Shown piece after piece: positions 1 through 6,397 of a stretch of DNA of 7,680 bases. This DNA is from Campylobacterota bacterium (GTDB lineage: Bacteria > Campylobacterota > Campylobacteria > Campylobacterales > Sulfurovaceae), in assembly GCA_030595845.1 (NCBI GenBank), contig JAUVCL010000092.1:1-7680 (forward strand). The letters are read 5' to 3'. The notes under the pieces were generated by a model, which saw nothing but the letters and a program-made list of their open reading frames with translations, had not been told where the DNA came from and searched no databases. Numbering within the stretch: position 1 is the stretch's first letter; each line of letters opens with the position of its first letter. The translations under genes were made by a program, and so were the position numbers.

Positions 1-136
1 AGTGTTGAAAGTCTTCTTCCCCTACTGCTGGCATCGTTTCTTTTATGGCATCAATATCTCTTTCTAATTGTTCCTGATCTATGTCTCCATACTCTGCATA
101 TGTCGATATATTTTCTGTTTCCGGTGTCTTGCTCAT
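1..136 (-). CDS. Hypothetical protein, N-terminal fragment (runs off left edge)
   Basis: An open leftward frame starts at 136 and continues out of the window; about 45 residues are visible. They begin MSKTPETENISTYAEYGD and are acidic and hydrophilic, with no signal peptide or membrane segment, so this looks like a cytoplasmic N-terminus. An in-frame ATG at 148 lies 12 nt upstream. I prefer 136 because GGATATCT sits directly in front of it as a Shine-Dalgarno-like site, and because the likely -10 boxes lie so close that the ATG at 148 would have almost no leader. I do not recognise the family. The gene diverges from the operon at 235 and has an AT-only palindrome (149-169) over its probable promoter. 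Existence as a real gene is likely from the start-site context and uninterrupted frame; function is unknown. Confidence 0.6.
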   Translation of the reverse strand, partial: MSKTPETENISTYAEYGDIDQEQLERDIDAIKETMPAVGEEDFQH

Positions 137-148
137 ATAGATATCCAT

Positions 149-169
149 TAATTATAATTATTATAATTA
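149..169. promoter_or_regulatory. Candidate PerR/Fur-family operator, perfect 10-1-10 palindrome
   Basis: A 21-bp perfect inverted repeat with arms TAATTATAAT and ATTATAATTA around a single T. Its core at 152-166, TTATAATTATTATAA, equals the published Bacillus subtilis PerR box TTATAATnATTATAA at every defined position. TATAAT hexamers read leftward lie at 151-156, 160-165 and 166-171, so the palindrome overlaps the likely -10 of the leftward gene and lies about 30 nt upstream of the rightward -10. A regulator here would most simply repress the leftward gene. The caveat is that the surroundings are almost pure A/T, so some palindromy is expected by chance. Campylobacterota do carry PerR and Fur proteins, but their boxes differ somewhat from the Bacillus one. 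Confidence 0.45.
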
Positions 170-197
170 TATAATAAATATATTAAACTAAGATGTA

Positions 198-206
198 TGC
201 TATAAT
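198..206 (+). promoter_or_regulatory. Extended -10 promoter of the 235-1391 operon
   Basis: TGC followed by a perfect TATAAT at 201-206, with no convincing -35; this is typical of promoters in this group. Transcription would start near 213. That places the upstream ATG at 193 outside the transcript and supports the ATG at 235 as the real start. Confidence 0.6.
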
Positions 207-234
207 GCGGAAAATAAAAACAAAGATAACTATT

Positions 235-732
235 ATGTGCGATTTCAATACTTTAAGCGATGAAGAAAAAAAACTCCATCATGAAAAACTCCTACTCTGT
301 GCAAAGAATTTTGGAGGAAAAAACTTTTTTCTCCAGCTCTTAGAAGCTATACGTGAGACAAAGCCTCATCCTCTGACTGCCGGAAACTCTGAGTTTAAGA
401 TAGAGTTAGGTGCTATTAAATGGAACAAGGTCATTTTCAGTGATAAACTGCAACTCTTACTTAAAGCCCGTGTAAATGAAAGTAAGCAGGACAATCTGCT
501 TCCAAAGAAAGACGAAAAGAACTATAAAAAAATACTCAATGTCGTACGTACACTCAAACCCATCGTTTTTCATGTAAAACCTGCTGACCCGCAAGATGGT
601 CCAGGTTTCTTTTTTCAACCTTTTGACATGATAGATGATAATAAAACAAAATTAAATCCAGTTTTTGATGCCCTCTTCTTCTGTTCTGTCGACACCGTCA
701 AAAAAGTACTCAACTACGAACCTAAGGCGTAA
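235..732 (+). CDS. Conserved-looking hypothetical protein, first gene of operon (165 aa)
   Basis: The protein begins MCDFNTLSDEEKKLHHEK and has 165 residues. The frame is open back to an ATG at 193, but a strong -10 box (201-206) lies inside that extension, so 235 is the better start; its ribosome site is weak (AAAGATA). The protein is soluble and lysine-rich, without signal peptide or membrane segment. The N-terminal third looks helical. The C-terminal part holds an aromatic, proline-rich segment (about residues 116-136: VFHVKP, then DGPGFFFQPFDM) that reads like a conserved core. I do not recognise the family and assign no function. The stop is 1 nt before the ywbE-like start, so the two are almost certainly co-translated, followed by the yaiI-like gene. 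The operon partners are themselves poorly characterised. Confidence 0.75.
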   Translation: MCDFNTLSDEEKKLHHEKLLLCAKNFGGKNFFLQLLEAIRETKPHPLTAGNSEFKIELGAIKWNKVIFSDKLQLLLKARVNESKQDNLLPKKDEKNYKKILNVVRTLKPIVFHVKPADPQDGPGFFFQPFDMIDDNKTKLNPVFDALFFCSVDTVKKVLNYEPKA

Positions 733-733
733 A

Positions 734-928
734 ATGGATGGGCAGAAACGAGCAGAGATCAAGTATGGTATGAATGTTGGCATTGTTCTCAAAGAAGATC
801 AATCCACAGGCTATATCACCTATGGAAAAGTTCAAAAGATACTCACTAACTCCCCTACCCATCCACACGGTATCAAAGTACGTCTAAGTTCTGGTGAAGT
901 TGGACGTGTCAAAGAGTTTGTGAGATAA
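734..928 (+). CDS. ywbE: YwbE family protein (DUF2196), 64 aa
   Basis: The start at 734 gives MDGQKRAEIKYG, the usual beginning of this family. The frame is open further upstream to 665, but those 23 residues overlap the previous gene and are foreign to the family. An AAGG at 724-727, 6 nt from the ATG, is the ribosome site. Diagnostic segments are the GIVLKEDQSTG stretch (residues 16-26) and the LTNSPTHPHGIKVRL block (37-51), ending in GEVGRVKEFV. The family is a short basic beta-rich domain found across bacteria; its biochemical role is not established, and the basic, KOW-like look suggests nucleic-acid contact only as inference. The length is normal. Translation is probably coupled to the upstream gene, whose stop is 1 nt away, and the YaiI-family gene follows after 13 nt. 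Confidence 0.9.
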   Translation: MDGQKRAEIKYGMNVGIVLKEDQSTGYITYGKVQKILTNSPTHPHGIKVRLSSGEVGRVKEFVR

Positions 929-941
929 TGGATCATAGTAA

Positions 942-1391
942 ATGACACTTTTTATAGATGGGGATGCTTTTCCTAATCTTCTTAAACCTATTGTACTAAG
1001 AAGCATTGAGCGTTTAAAACTTCCAACAAAAGTCATAGCGAACAAAAAGATCCACGTAGGCAAATCGCAATACATAGAATATATTATCGTAGATCAAGGT
1101 GCAGATGAGGCCGATCATCTTATTGTAGAACTCTGCGAAGAAGGTGACCTGGTCATTACCGCTGATATTCCTTTGGCAGATCGTATCATCTCTAAAGATG
1201 CACATGCCATAGACCATAGAGGTGAACTTTATTCTGTTGATAACATCAAACAGTATTTAGCGATGAGAAACTTAATGGAGAGTATACGTGAGAGTGGAGA
1301 GATGACAGGTGGACCAAAAGCATTTGGACAAAAAGATGCCCATGCCTTTGCCAATCAACTCAATGCTTTTTTAACAAAACATCATAGATAA
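942..1391 (+). CDS. yaiI: YaiI/YqxD family protein (UPF0178, DUF188), PIN-like
   Basis: A 149-residue protein of normal family length. The family signatures are in order. The N-terminal FIDGDAFPN (residues 4-12) stands for the usual DADACP motif. DQGADEAD follows at 51-58, VITADIPLADRII at 71-83, DHRGELYSVDNI at 91-102, and the closing GGPKAFGQKDAHAFANQL at 123-140. The family is a PIN-like fold, and the acidic residues D6, D8, D55, D58 and D75 are candidates for a metal site; nuclease activity is suspected from fold but not proven. The Cys of DACP is replaced by Phe, and the usual D-R near the end reads K-D, so this is a divergent member. It is the third gene of the operon from the 201 promoter and ends 5 nt from the convergent lysine-rich gene, with no hairpin between them. 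Confidence 0.9.
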   Translation: MTLFIDGDAFPNLLKPIVLRSIERLKLPTKVIANKKIHVGKSQYIEYIIVDQGADEADHLIVELCEEGDLVITADIPLADRIISKDAHAIDHRGELYSVDNIKQYLAMRNLMESIRESGEMTGGPKAFGQKDAHAFANQLNAFLTKHHR

Positions 1392-1396
1392 TCTAC

Positions 1397-1588
1397 TTAT
1401 TTTTTAGACTTTTTTTTCTTCTTTTTAGACTTTTTATTGTCTTTCTTTTTAGCAGATTTTTTCTTGACAGCTTTTTTGTCCGCTTTTTTCTTTTCGGCTT
1501 TTTTAGCAGATTTTTTCGAAGCTTTTTTCTTTGCTACTTTTGCTAATGCTTTTTTCTTCTCTTCTTTTTTAGTTAACTTTTTTGCCAT
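1397..1588 (-). CDS. Lysine-rich histone-H1-like small basic protein (63 aa)
   Basis: The start at 1588 is fixed by AAAAGGATATTT immediately upstream; the longer open frame to 1690 runs back through its own promoter. The product begins MAKKLTKKEEKKKALAKVAKKK. By direct count 36 of 63 residues are lysine and 10 alanine, with a few E, D, S and V, and it ends in a run of six lysines and SKK. There is no signal peptide or hydrophobic segment. Such K/A tails resemble the C-terminal domain of eukaryotic histone H1 and bacterial H1-like proteins (Hc1, AlgP/HU-tail types), which neutralise nucleic acid charge. A nucleoid, RNA or ribosome association is therefore an inference. The AAA/AAG-rich sequence is low complexity and prone to replication slippage. 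A near-consensus promoter (1662-1690) and a good ribosome site argue that it is strongly expressed rather than a spurious frame. Confidence 0.75.
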   Translation of the reverse strand: MAKKLTKKEEKKKALAKVAKKKASKKSAKKAEKKKADKKAVKKKSAKKKDNKKSKKKKKKSKK

Positions 1589-1625
1589 AAATATCCTTTT
1601 ATTCATCTCATTGGACTTTTCTTTA

Positions 1626-1644
1626 CTTACCCTGCGCAAGTAAG
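1626..1644 (-). other. Possible 5' leader hairpin of the lysine-rich gene
   Basis: CTTAC and GTAAG arms (5 bp, plus a possible G-U pair) enclose a short loop containing TGCGCA, in the roughly 67-nt leader between the predicted start of transcription (near 1655) and the ATG at 1588. The stem is short, so a regulatory role is only a suggestion. Confidence 0.25.
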
Positions 1645-1661
1645 ATAGATCCCTTATATTG

Positions 1662-1690
1662 ATTATATGACTTTTAAAATCTAATGTCAA
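1662..1690 (-). promoter_or_regulatory. Consensus sigma-70 promoter of the lysine-rich gene
   Basis: Read leftward, TTGACA (1690-1685), a 17-nt spacer and TATAAT (1667-1662): both hexamers perfect with ideal spacing. This is unusually complete for this bacterial group, where -35 boxes are often absent, and predicts strong constitutive expression with a start near 1655. Confidence 0.85.
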
Positions 1691-1729
1691 TTACGACAAA
1701 ATTACTCTTGTTTTTTTCTTTGAGGTTTG

Positions 1730-1738
1730 TGTTATAAT
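1730..1738 (+). promoter_or_regulatory. Extended -10 promoter of the glycine-zipper lipoprotein
   Basis: TGT followed by TATAAT at 1733-1738, with a T-rich stretch but no clear -35 upstream. The predicted start near 1745 leaves a leader of about 26 nt holding a strong GGAGGT (1759-1764), 6 nt before the ATG at 1771. It is divergent from the promoter at 1662-1690. Confidence 0.7.
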
Positions 1739-1770
1739 AGGTATGAAATTTAAATATTGGAGGTCATAAA

Positions 1771-2007
1771 ATGAAAACAATCAATTTAACTTTATTGACA
1801 GTTGCAAGTGCTGCGCTCATTATGTTTACAGGATGTGCAACAAAAACGGAAACAGGAGCACTTGTCGGTGCAGGTACCGGTGCGCTCATTGGTCAAGCCA
1901 TAGGTGGTAATACTGGTGCTACTATCATCGGAGCTGGTGTCGGAGCCATTGCCGGTGCGGCGATCGGTAATAATGAAGATAATAAAGACAGAGCAGCTGG
2001 TTACTAA
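1771..2007 (+). CDS. Glycine-zipper lipoprotein (78 aa)
   Basis: The N-terminus MKTINLTLLT, a hydrophobic stretch, and a lipobox ending FTGC with Cys22 mark a signal-peptidase-II lipoprotein. The residue after Cys is Ala, which does not signal inner-membrane retention, so the outer membrane is likely. The mature part is a glycine zipper built of two similar units: residues 29-46 (GALVGAGTGALIGQAIGG) and 49-66 (GATIIGAGVGAIAGAAIG). These give repeated GxxxG spacing and could form a helical hairpin inserted in membrane. A charged tail, NNEDNKDRAAGY, follows. This fits the YmgG-like/2TM glycine-zipper group of small envelope lipoproteins; the exact function is unknown. It stands alone between divergent and convergent neighbours with its own promoter and the strongest Shine-Dalgarno of the window, so high expression is expected. 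Confidence 0.85.
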   Translation: MKTINLTLLTVASAALIMFTGCATKTETGALVGAGTGALIGQAIGGNTGATIIGAGVGAIAGAAIGNNEDNKDRAAGY

Positions 2008-2025
2008 GGTCTAAACCTTTTATCT
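2006..2025. terminator. Weak hairpin between convergent genes
   Basis: AAGGT (2006-2010), loop CTAA, ACCTT (2015-2019), then TTATCTCTTT on the plus strand. The 5-bp stem overlaps the stop codon of the lipoprotein gene and touches the stop of the opposing methyltransferase gene. It could end transcription rightward, and less well leftward. The stem is short and the U-tract interrupted. Confidence 0.35.
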
Positions 2026-2595
2026 CTTTAACTGTGCATGCATAGTATAACGCCAGCCATGCTGCTTAAAACCTGCAGAGAAGCCGTAACTTTCCAAGAG
2101 TATTCTTAATGCTTCAGGTTCAAAAAAGTTTCCGGGTTCACCGAGCAGTTTCTCTGCAGTACAGATACTTTTACCTCTAAATGTATTGACATCAAAATCA
2201 TAGATAAAGAGACTTCCATTTTTTTTAAGCACACGTGACGTCTCTTTTAAGGCTTTCTCTATATCTTTAAAATGATGTAAGGCTTCACCCATCAGGAGTA
2301 TGTCGAAACTGTTATCCTCAAAAGGTAGAGCTTCTGCACTTCCCTTCTGTGTCTTAACATACGTTTTGGCATATTTAAACATACCTTCTGCAGGATCTAC
2401 CACTGTAAGATTAAGGTCATCTCTACAGGTATGGGCAAACTCACACATCACACCTGTCCCCCCACCCACATCCAAAACAGTAGCATGAAGCTTTAGAGGT
2501 TCTAAAAAATCACAAAGAGAAACACGAACAGACTGAGGATAGATAACAGGTCCGAACGTTTTAAATATCCAACCCAAATGGTTAAAGGGTATCAT
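2020..2595 (-). CDS. Class I SAM-dependent methyltransferase (Methyltransf_11 type)
   Basis: A 191-residue cytoplasmic enzyme. Motif I is VLDVGGGTG (residues 40-48) for SAM binding. VVDPA at 65-69 carries the acidic residue (D67) that usually holds the ribose. GSAEALPFEDNSFDILLMGEALHHF at 85-109 covers the motif II region, and a LKETSRVLKKNGSLFIYDFD strand (116-135) follows. This is the UbiE/Methyltransf_11 pattern; the substrate cannot be told from sequence. The predicted start (ATG at 2595) has an AGG directly abutting it and no properly spaced Shine-Dalgarno. It lies 7 nt after the stop of the DUF302-like gene, so translation is probably coupled. No alternative in-frame start with a better site was seen. 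The C-terminus is complete and the length is normal for a minimal methyltransferase. Confidence 0.88.
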   Translation of the reverse strand: MIPFNHLGWIFKTFGPVIYPQSVRVSLCDFLEPLKLHATVLDVGGGTGVMCEFAHTCRDDLNLTVVDPAEGMFKYAKTYVKTQKGSAEALPFEDNSFDILLMGEALHHFKDIEKALKETSRVLKKNGSLFIYDFDVNTFRGKSICTAEKLLGEPGNFFEPEALRILLESYGFSAGFKQHGWRYTMHAQLKR

Positions 2596-2602
2596 CCTAA
2601 AG

Positions 2603-3631
2603 TTATTTACCCAGTTTGGATGTTTTAGACAATAGAGGGTTAGTATTTGGCATAAGTTTCATGCCATATTCTTTAAGTATCGCTGGTATTTCAATATCAT
2701 ATTTTTCTATGAGTTTTAATCTTTTTTCATCTTTTACCTCTAGAAGATCAGACCAATTTTTTAATCTTGGCATACCCCCTACTATTTTGTTACTTCCTTT
2801 TTTGATATACATATACATGCTACATGGAGCAAAAAGTCCCATCTCCGGTCTGGCACCTTTGGTATCAAATATTTTATAAGAAAATTCCATGTGACAAAGA
2901 GAATATGTCCAAAATCCATCATAACTAGAAAGGATTTCTTTAGCATCATCGGTAGCTTTCATATGATTACGATATCCTGCGATCATATATCCTTTATCCG
3001 TAAATGTCATTTCAAAATTCATTTGAAACTCATCTATAAAATCTTCCATATCTTTAGGTGTTTTAAATTCATACTCAAAATTAATCATTGTATTTTCGGA
3101 AAGTTTTTTATAGGGTACTGTTTCACCATGGACACCTAGTTCTTTCTCTATCGTAGAATCTAAGACTTTAAAGTCATTAGAAAATTTTCTTCTGACTTCA
3201 TTATCTTCAATACCTAAAATATCTAACATCACTTCAGGAGCCAAATGACCGACATGTGTAATGTCTTCATCAAGTTTTTTATGTATGAGTAAGTTAAATG
3301 GTGCAAACCCAGCAATACGGGGATCAATATTTAGAAGTGGCAGTATAGTACTAGCTTTCATAATTGGCATAAAACTAAGTATATCCAATTCGCTAGAACC
3401 CCAGGTCTGTTTATACTTATCATTGATTCTTTTACGTGGGTCTAAGCAATTAAAACCAATATCTTTAAGTTTTTCATCTACGAGTTTGTTGTACTTATTT
3501 TCAATATTTGTAGGTACATTATAGAAGATAGCTAAATCTTTAGTTTTGGTAGGGGTTGATACCTCTGTTGCAAATAGTGCTAGAGGTAATACTGTGAGAA
3601 GTAAACATGATTTTTTGATCAATTTTGTCAT
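2603..3631 (-). CDS. Secreted protein with two DUF302-like repeats (342 aa)
   Basis: The N-terminus MTKLIKKSCLLLTVLPLALFA is a classical Sec signal peptide with likely cleavage after A21, so the product is periplasmic. The mature part has two similar halves, roughly residues 32-167 and 178-325. Each contains a distinctive strand after a G[FL]FAP-type motif (IAGFAPFNLLIHKK at 106-119, MGLFAPCSMYMYIKK at 264-278), followed by a V-G-H/G-L/M-P segment and a helical stretch. I read these as DUF302-like domains, a fold of unknown function common in Campylobacterota and sulfur-oxidising bacteria; this assignment rests on motif memory. Only two cysteines in the second half (C246, C270) and C62 remain in the mature protein. 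The ribosome site AAAGGAT (3642-3636) supports the start. It is upstream of and nearly contiguous with the methyltransferase gene. Confidence 0.75.
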   Translation of the reverse strand: MTKLIKKSCLLLTVLPLALFATEVSTPTKTKDLAIFYNVPTNIENKYNKLVDEKLKDIGFNCLDPRKRINDKYKQTWGSSELDILSFMPIMKASTILPLLNIDPRIAGFAPFNLLIHKKLDEDITHVGHLAPEVMLDILGIEDNEVRRKFSNDFKVLDSTIEKELGVHGETVPYKKLSENTMINFEYEFKTPKDMEDFIDEFQMNFEMTFTDKGYMIAGYRNHMKATDDAKEILSSYDGFWTYSLCHMEFSYKIFDTKGARPEMGLFAPCSMYMYIKKGSNKIVGGMPRLKNWSDLLEVKDEKRLKLIEKYDIEIPAILKEYGMKLMPNTNPLLSKTSKLGK

Positions 3632-3651
3632 AATTATCCTTTATAATAAAT

Positions 3652-3660
3652 AGTTTAGCA
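3652..3660 (-). promoter_or_regulatory. Tentative extended -10 promoter of the DUF302-like gene
   Basis: Read leftward, TGC then TAAACT (3657-3652), matching four of six positions of TATAAT with the same TATGC extension seen at the two other extended -10 sites of the window. Transcription would start near 3645, leaving a very short leader ahead of the AAAGGAT ribosome site. An AT palindrome at 3687-3698 lies about 30 nt upstream. Confidence 0.35.
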
Positions 3661-3708
3661 TAAAGTTAATTGTTCGAGATAAGGAATAATTATAATTAGA
3701 TATATAGA

Positions 3709-3746
3709 AGTTTAAAAGCTACCAAAGGTAATAATGCTTTTAAACT
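3709..3746 (-). terminator. Stem-loop downstream of clpB, probable terminator
   Basis: Perfect 11-bp arms AGTTTAAAAGC (3709-3719) and GCTTTTAAACT (3736-3746). The 16-nt loop itself contains a small ACC-AAA-GGT hairpin. It begins 15 nt after the clpB stop. On the leftward strand it is followed by TTCTATATAT, an imperfect U-tract. It separates clpB from the DUF302-like gene, so the latter probably has its own promoter. Confidence 0.6.
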
Positions 3747-3761
3747 ATCAAGATAAATTTA

Positions 3762-6335
3762 TTAGGAAATATCTACTTCTATTTCACCATTTACAACATC
3801 AAAACTCACAGAAGAACCTTCCACAACTTTGTCTTCCAAGATAAGCTCTGCCAGTCTGTCTTCTACGACTTCGTAGAGTGCACGTTTAAGTGGTCTTGCA
3901 CCATAGACCGGATCAAACCCTGCTTCAGCAATGTAGGCTTTGGCATTGTCTGATAGTGTGATACTAATATTACGTTCAGAAAGCTTTTTCTGAATATCTT
4001 TAAACAAGATATCTACAATACTCGTAATCGCTTCTAAGTCCAACGGATTAAAGATAACCTGGTCATCAAGTCTATTAAGGAACTCCGGTTTAAAGTTTCG
4101 TTTGAGTTCCTCATTTACCGCAACTCTTCGTTCTTCTTTATCCGTGATAGTCATGATCTTATCTGACGCAATGTTAGAAGTCATGATAATAATGGTATTT
4201 TTAAAGTCTACCGTCACTCCTTTGTTGTCTGTCAAACGTCCGTCATCAAGCACTTGTAAGAGTGTATTGAACACATCAGGGTGTGCTTTTTCTATCTCAT
4301 CGAAGAGGACAACTGAGTATGGTTTTCTTCTTACCGCTTCGGTGAGCTGTCCACCCTCTTCATACCCAACATACCCTGGAGGTGCACCTACCAAACGTGA
4401 GGCTGCATGTTTCTCCATATATTCAGACATATCGATACGGATAAGAGACTTCTCAGAGTCAAACAGGAATTTGGCGAGTGTTTTAGCTACCTGAGTTTTA
4501 CCTACACCCGTTGGTCCTAGGAACATAAAGCTTCCTATAGGTCTATTTAAGTCAGAGAGCCCCGCTTTGTTACGCTTAATGGCGCGAGCCACTGCTTTAA
4601 GTGCTTCATCCTGTCCTATAACCTCTTCATTTAAAATGCTTTCTATGGCAAGGATCTTTTCTTTTTCACCTTGTAGCATCTTAGCGACTGCGATACCTGT
4701 CCAACGACTTACGATGCTTGCGATCATATCTTCATCTACAGAGTTTTTAAGCAGTGTACCCTCAGACATCATCAGTGTCCACTTCTTTTCTATCTCAACC
4801 AGCTTCGTTTCTTCAGCAGGGATTTGTCCATACTCTATCTCCGCGGCTTTGTTGAAATCACCTTCACGTTTGACATGCTCTGCCTGTGTTTTAAGAGAGT
4901 CGATCGTAGTCTTTATGGTTGCGATCTCATCAAAGACATTCTTTTCATTGTCAAACTGATTTTGTAGGGAGACTCGTTTTTCTTCCAAGTCTGCAATCTC
5001 TTTTTCTATCTCTTCAAGTCTAGCACTGTTTTTTTCGCTCTCTTCCATTTTGAGTGCTTCTTTTTCTACCTGCAGTGTAGAGATCTCACGTTTTGCCTTG
5101 GCTAGATCTGTAGGTTCAGACTCTATCTGCATTTTTAATTCAGCTGCTGCCTCATCTATGAGGTCGATCGCTTTATCGGGCAGGAATCTATCTGTAATAT
5201 ATCTGTCAGACAATTTAGCTGCTGCGATCAAAGCTGAATCGGTGATATTAACATTATGATGTGTCTCTAATTTGCCTTTGATACCTCTAAGTATCTGCAA
5301 TGCTTCATTGATACTCGGTTCATCTACTTTTACAGGCTGAAAACGACGTTGCAATGCGGTGTCTTTTTCAAAGTACTTTCTATACTCTTTAAGTGTGGTT
5401 GCACCGATCGTATGTAACTCACCACGTGCAAGTGCCGGTTTCAAGATGTTCGCTGCATCATTACCACCTTCAGATGCTCCTGCACCTACAATGGTGTGAA
5501 TTTCATCGATAAATAAAATGACATTCGCTGACTCTTTGACTTCATCAATGACAGATTTAAGTCTGTCTTCAAACTCACCTCTATACTTTGCCCCTGCGAT
5601 AAGTCTGTTCATATCTAAACTCATCACACGCATATTTTGTAGACTTAACGGTACTTCTTTGTTTACAATACGTTGTGCCAGTCCTTCAACAATGGCTGTC
5701 TTACCCGTACCCGGTTCACCAATGAGAATGGGGTTGTTTTTAGTTTTACGAATGAGGATCTGCATCATACGCTGCACTTCTTCATCACGTCCTATGACGG
5801 GGTCAAGTTTTCCATCGAGTGCCATTTGGTTTAGATCATCAGCATATTGCGCCAAGGCTTCTAATGTTTCATCACCCGATTGTGAGTCTATCTGTTTCCC
5901 TCCACGAATACTCTCTAAGGTCTTTTCAAACTCAGAGATATCAAGATATTTTGACATCGTATCGCGGATAAAACTTTCTCCGACATTTGACATAAGCCAA
6001 GCATCCACAGCAAGATACTGATCACCATTAGCAGTCATCACACCTTCAGCATTTTGAAGTGTGCGTACAAGGTTCTGAGAGAGTTTAATGTTCTCTTTGG
6101 TCACAGAAGAGACTGTCGGTAATTTATTGGCTATACTTTTTGTCTCAAGTTCAATGGCTGCTTTATCTACATTCATTTTATTAAGTGCCTGATGTAAGAT
6201 CGATCCCGAATTTGTCAATAATGCCCATACTAAATGTATAGGGTCTACTTCTTGATTTTTATTATGTAGTGCAAGTGAAACACCTGATTCGATCGTCCCT
6301 TGCATTTGGTTGGTTAATTTTTCTAATATACTCAT
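3762..6335 (-). CDS. clpB: ATP-dependent disaggregase ClpB
   Basis: An 857-residue Hsp100 chaperone, the same length as E. coli ClpB. It forms hexamers that thread aggregated proteins through a central pore with DnaK/DnaJ/GrpE. Visible in order: the N-terminal Clp repeat domain (about 1-145); AAA1 with Walker A GEPGTGKT (206-213), pore loop KYRG (Y251), Walker B ILFIDE (273-278) and the arginine-finger pair R330/R331; the coiled-coil M domain (about 400-525, rich in E/K heptads); AAA2 with Walker A GPTGVGKT (607-614), pore loop GYVGY (654-658), Walker B VVLFDE (675-680), sensor-1 N721, arginine finger R755 and sensor-2 GARP (812-815). The C-terminus is complete. All catalytic residues are present, and the M domain distinguishes it from ClpA and ClpC. 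Start: AGGAG at 6346-6342, 6 nt before the ATG. It appears monocistronic, with a consensus promoter overlapped by a HAIR-like site, which points to heat-shock repression by HspR. Confidence 0.98.
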   Translation of the reverse strand: MSILEKLTNQMQGTIESGVSLALHNKNQEVDPIHLVWALLTNSGSILHQALNKMNVDKAAIELETKSIANKLPTVSSVTKENIKLSQNLVRTLQNAEGVMTANGDQYLAVDAWLMSNVGESFIRDTMSKYLDISEFEKTLESIRGGKQIDSQSGDETLEALAQYADDLNQMALDGKLDPVIGRDEEVQRMMQILIRKTKNNPILIGEPGTGKTAIVEGLAQRIVNKEVPLSLQNMRVMSLDMNRLIAGAKYRGEFEDRLKSVIDEVKESANVILFIDEIHTIVGAGASEGGNDAANILKPALARGELHTIGATTLKEYRKYFEKDTALQRRFQPVKVDEPSINEALQILRGIKGKLETHHNVNITDSALIAAAKLSDRYITDRFLPDKAIDLIDEAAAELKMQIESEPTDLAKAKREISTLQVEKEALKMEESEKNSARLEEIEKEIADLEEKRVSLQNQFDNEKNVFDEIATIKTTIDSLKTQAEHVKREGDFNKAAEIEYGQIPAEETKLVEIEKKWTLMMSEGTLLKNSVDEDMIASIVSRWTGIAVAKMLQGEKEKILAIESILNEEVIGQDEALKAVARAIKRNKAGLSDLNRPIGSFMFLGPTGVGKTQVAKTLAKFLFDSEKSLIRIDMSEYMEKHAASRLVGAPPGYVGYEEGGQLTEAVRRKPYSVVLFDEIEKAHPDVFNTLLQVLDDGRLTDNKGVTVDFKNTIIIMTSNIASDKIMTITDKEERRVAVNEELKRNFKPEFLNRLDDQVIFNPLDLEAITSIVDILFKDIQKKLSERNISITLSDNAKAYIAEAGFDPVYGARPLKRALYEVVEDRLAELILEDKVVEGSSVSFDVVNGEIEVDIS

Positions 6336-6367
6336 AGATTACTCCTAAATAATTATTGATTTTAATT

Positions 6368-6397
6368 ATTATACAACCTTTAGTCACTTCTTGTCAA
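6368..6397 (-). promoter_or_regulatory. clpB sigma-70 promoter
   Basis: Read leftward, TTGACA (6397-6392), an 18-nt spacer and TATAAT (6373-6368), both hexamers perfect. Transcription should start near 6361, giving a leader of about 25 nt with AGGAG. No heat-shock-sigma (RpoH) signature is needed: the class is a housekeeping promoter held by a repressor. Confidence 0.85.

Noticed and set aside
193..234. N-terminal extension of the first operon gene from ATG 193
   Set aside because: A TGC-TATAAT extended -10 box lies at 198-206, so the codon would precede the transcript; 235 is the better start.
665..733. Upstream start of the YwbE gene
   Set aside because: The extra 23 residues overlap the previous gene and do not belong to the family, whose members begin at MDGQKR/MNGQKR; AAGG precedes 734.
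1437..1643. Rightward phenylalanine-rich frame that looks like a membrane peptide
   Set aside because: It is the complement of the poly-lysine codons; it has no ribosome site or promoter.
1589..1690. 34-residue extension of the lysine-rich protein
   Set aside because: It runs through the -10 and -35 boxes of its own promoter; AAAAGGATATTT places the start at 1588.
4102..6021. Several rightward frames of 69-167 codons inside clpB
   Set aside because: clpB is full length with every motif intact; the frames are antisense shadows, serine/isoleucine-rich, and lack ribosome sites.
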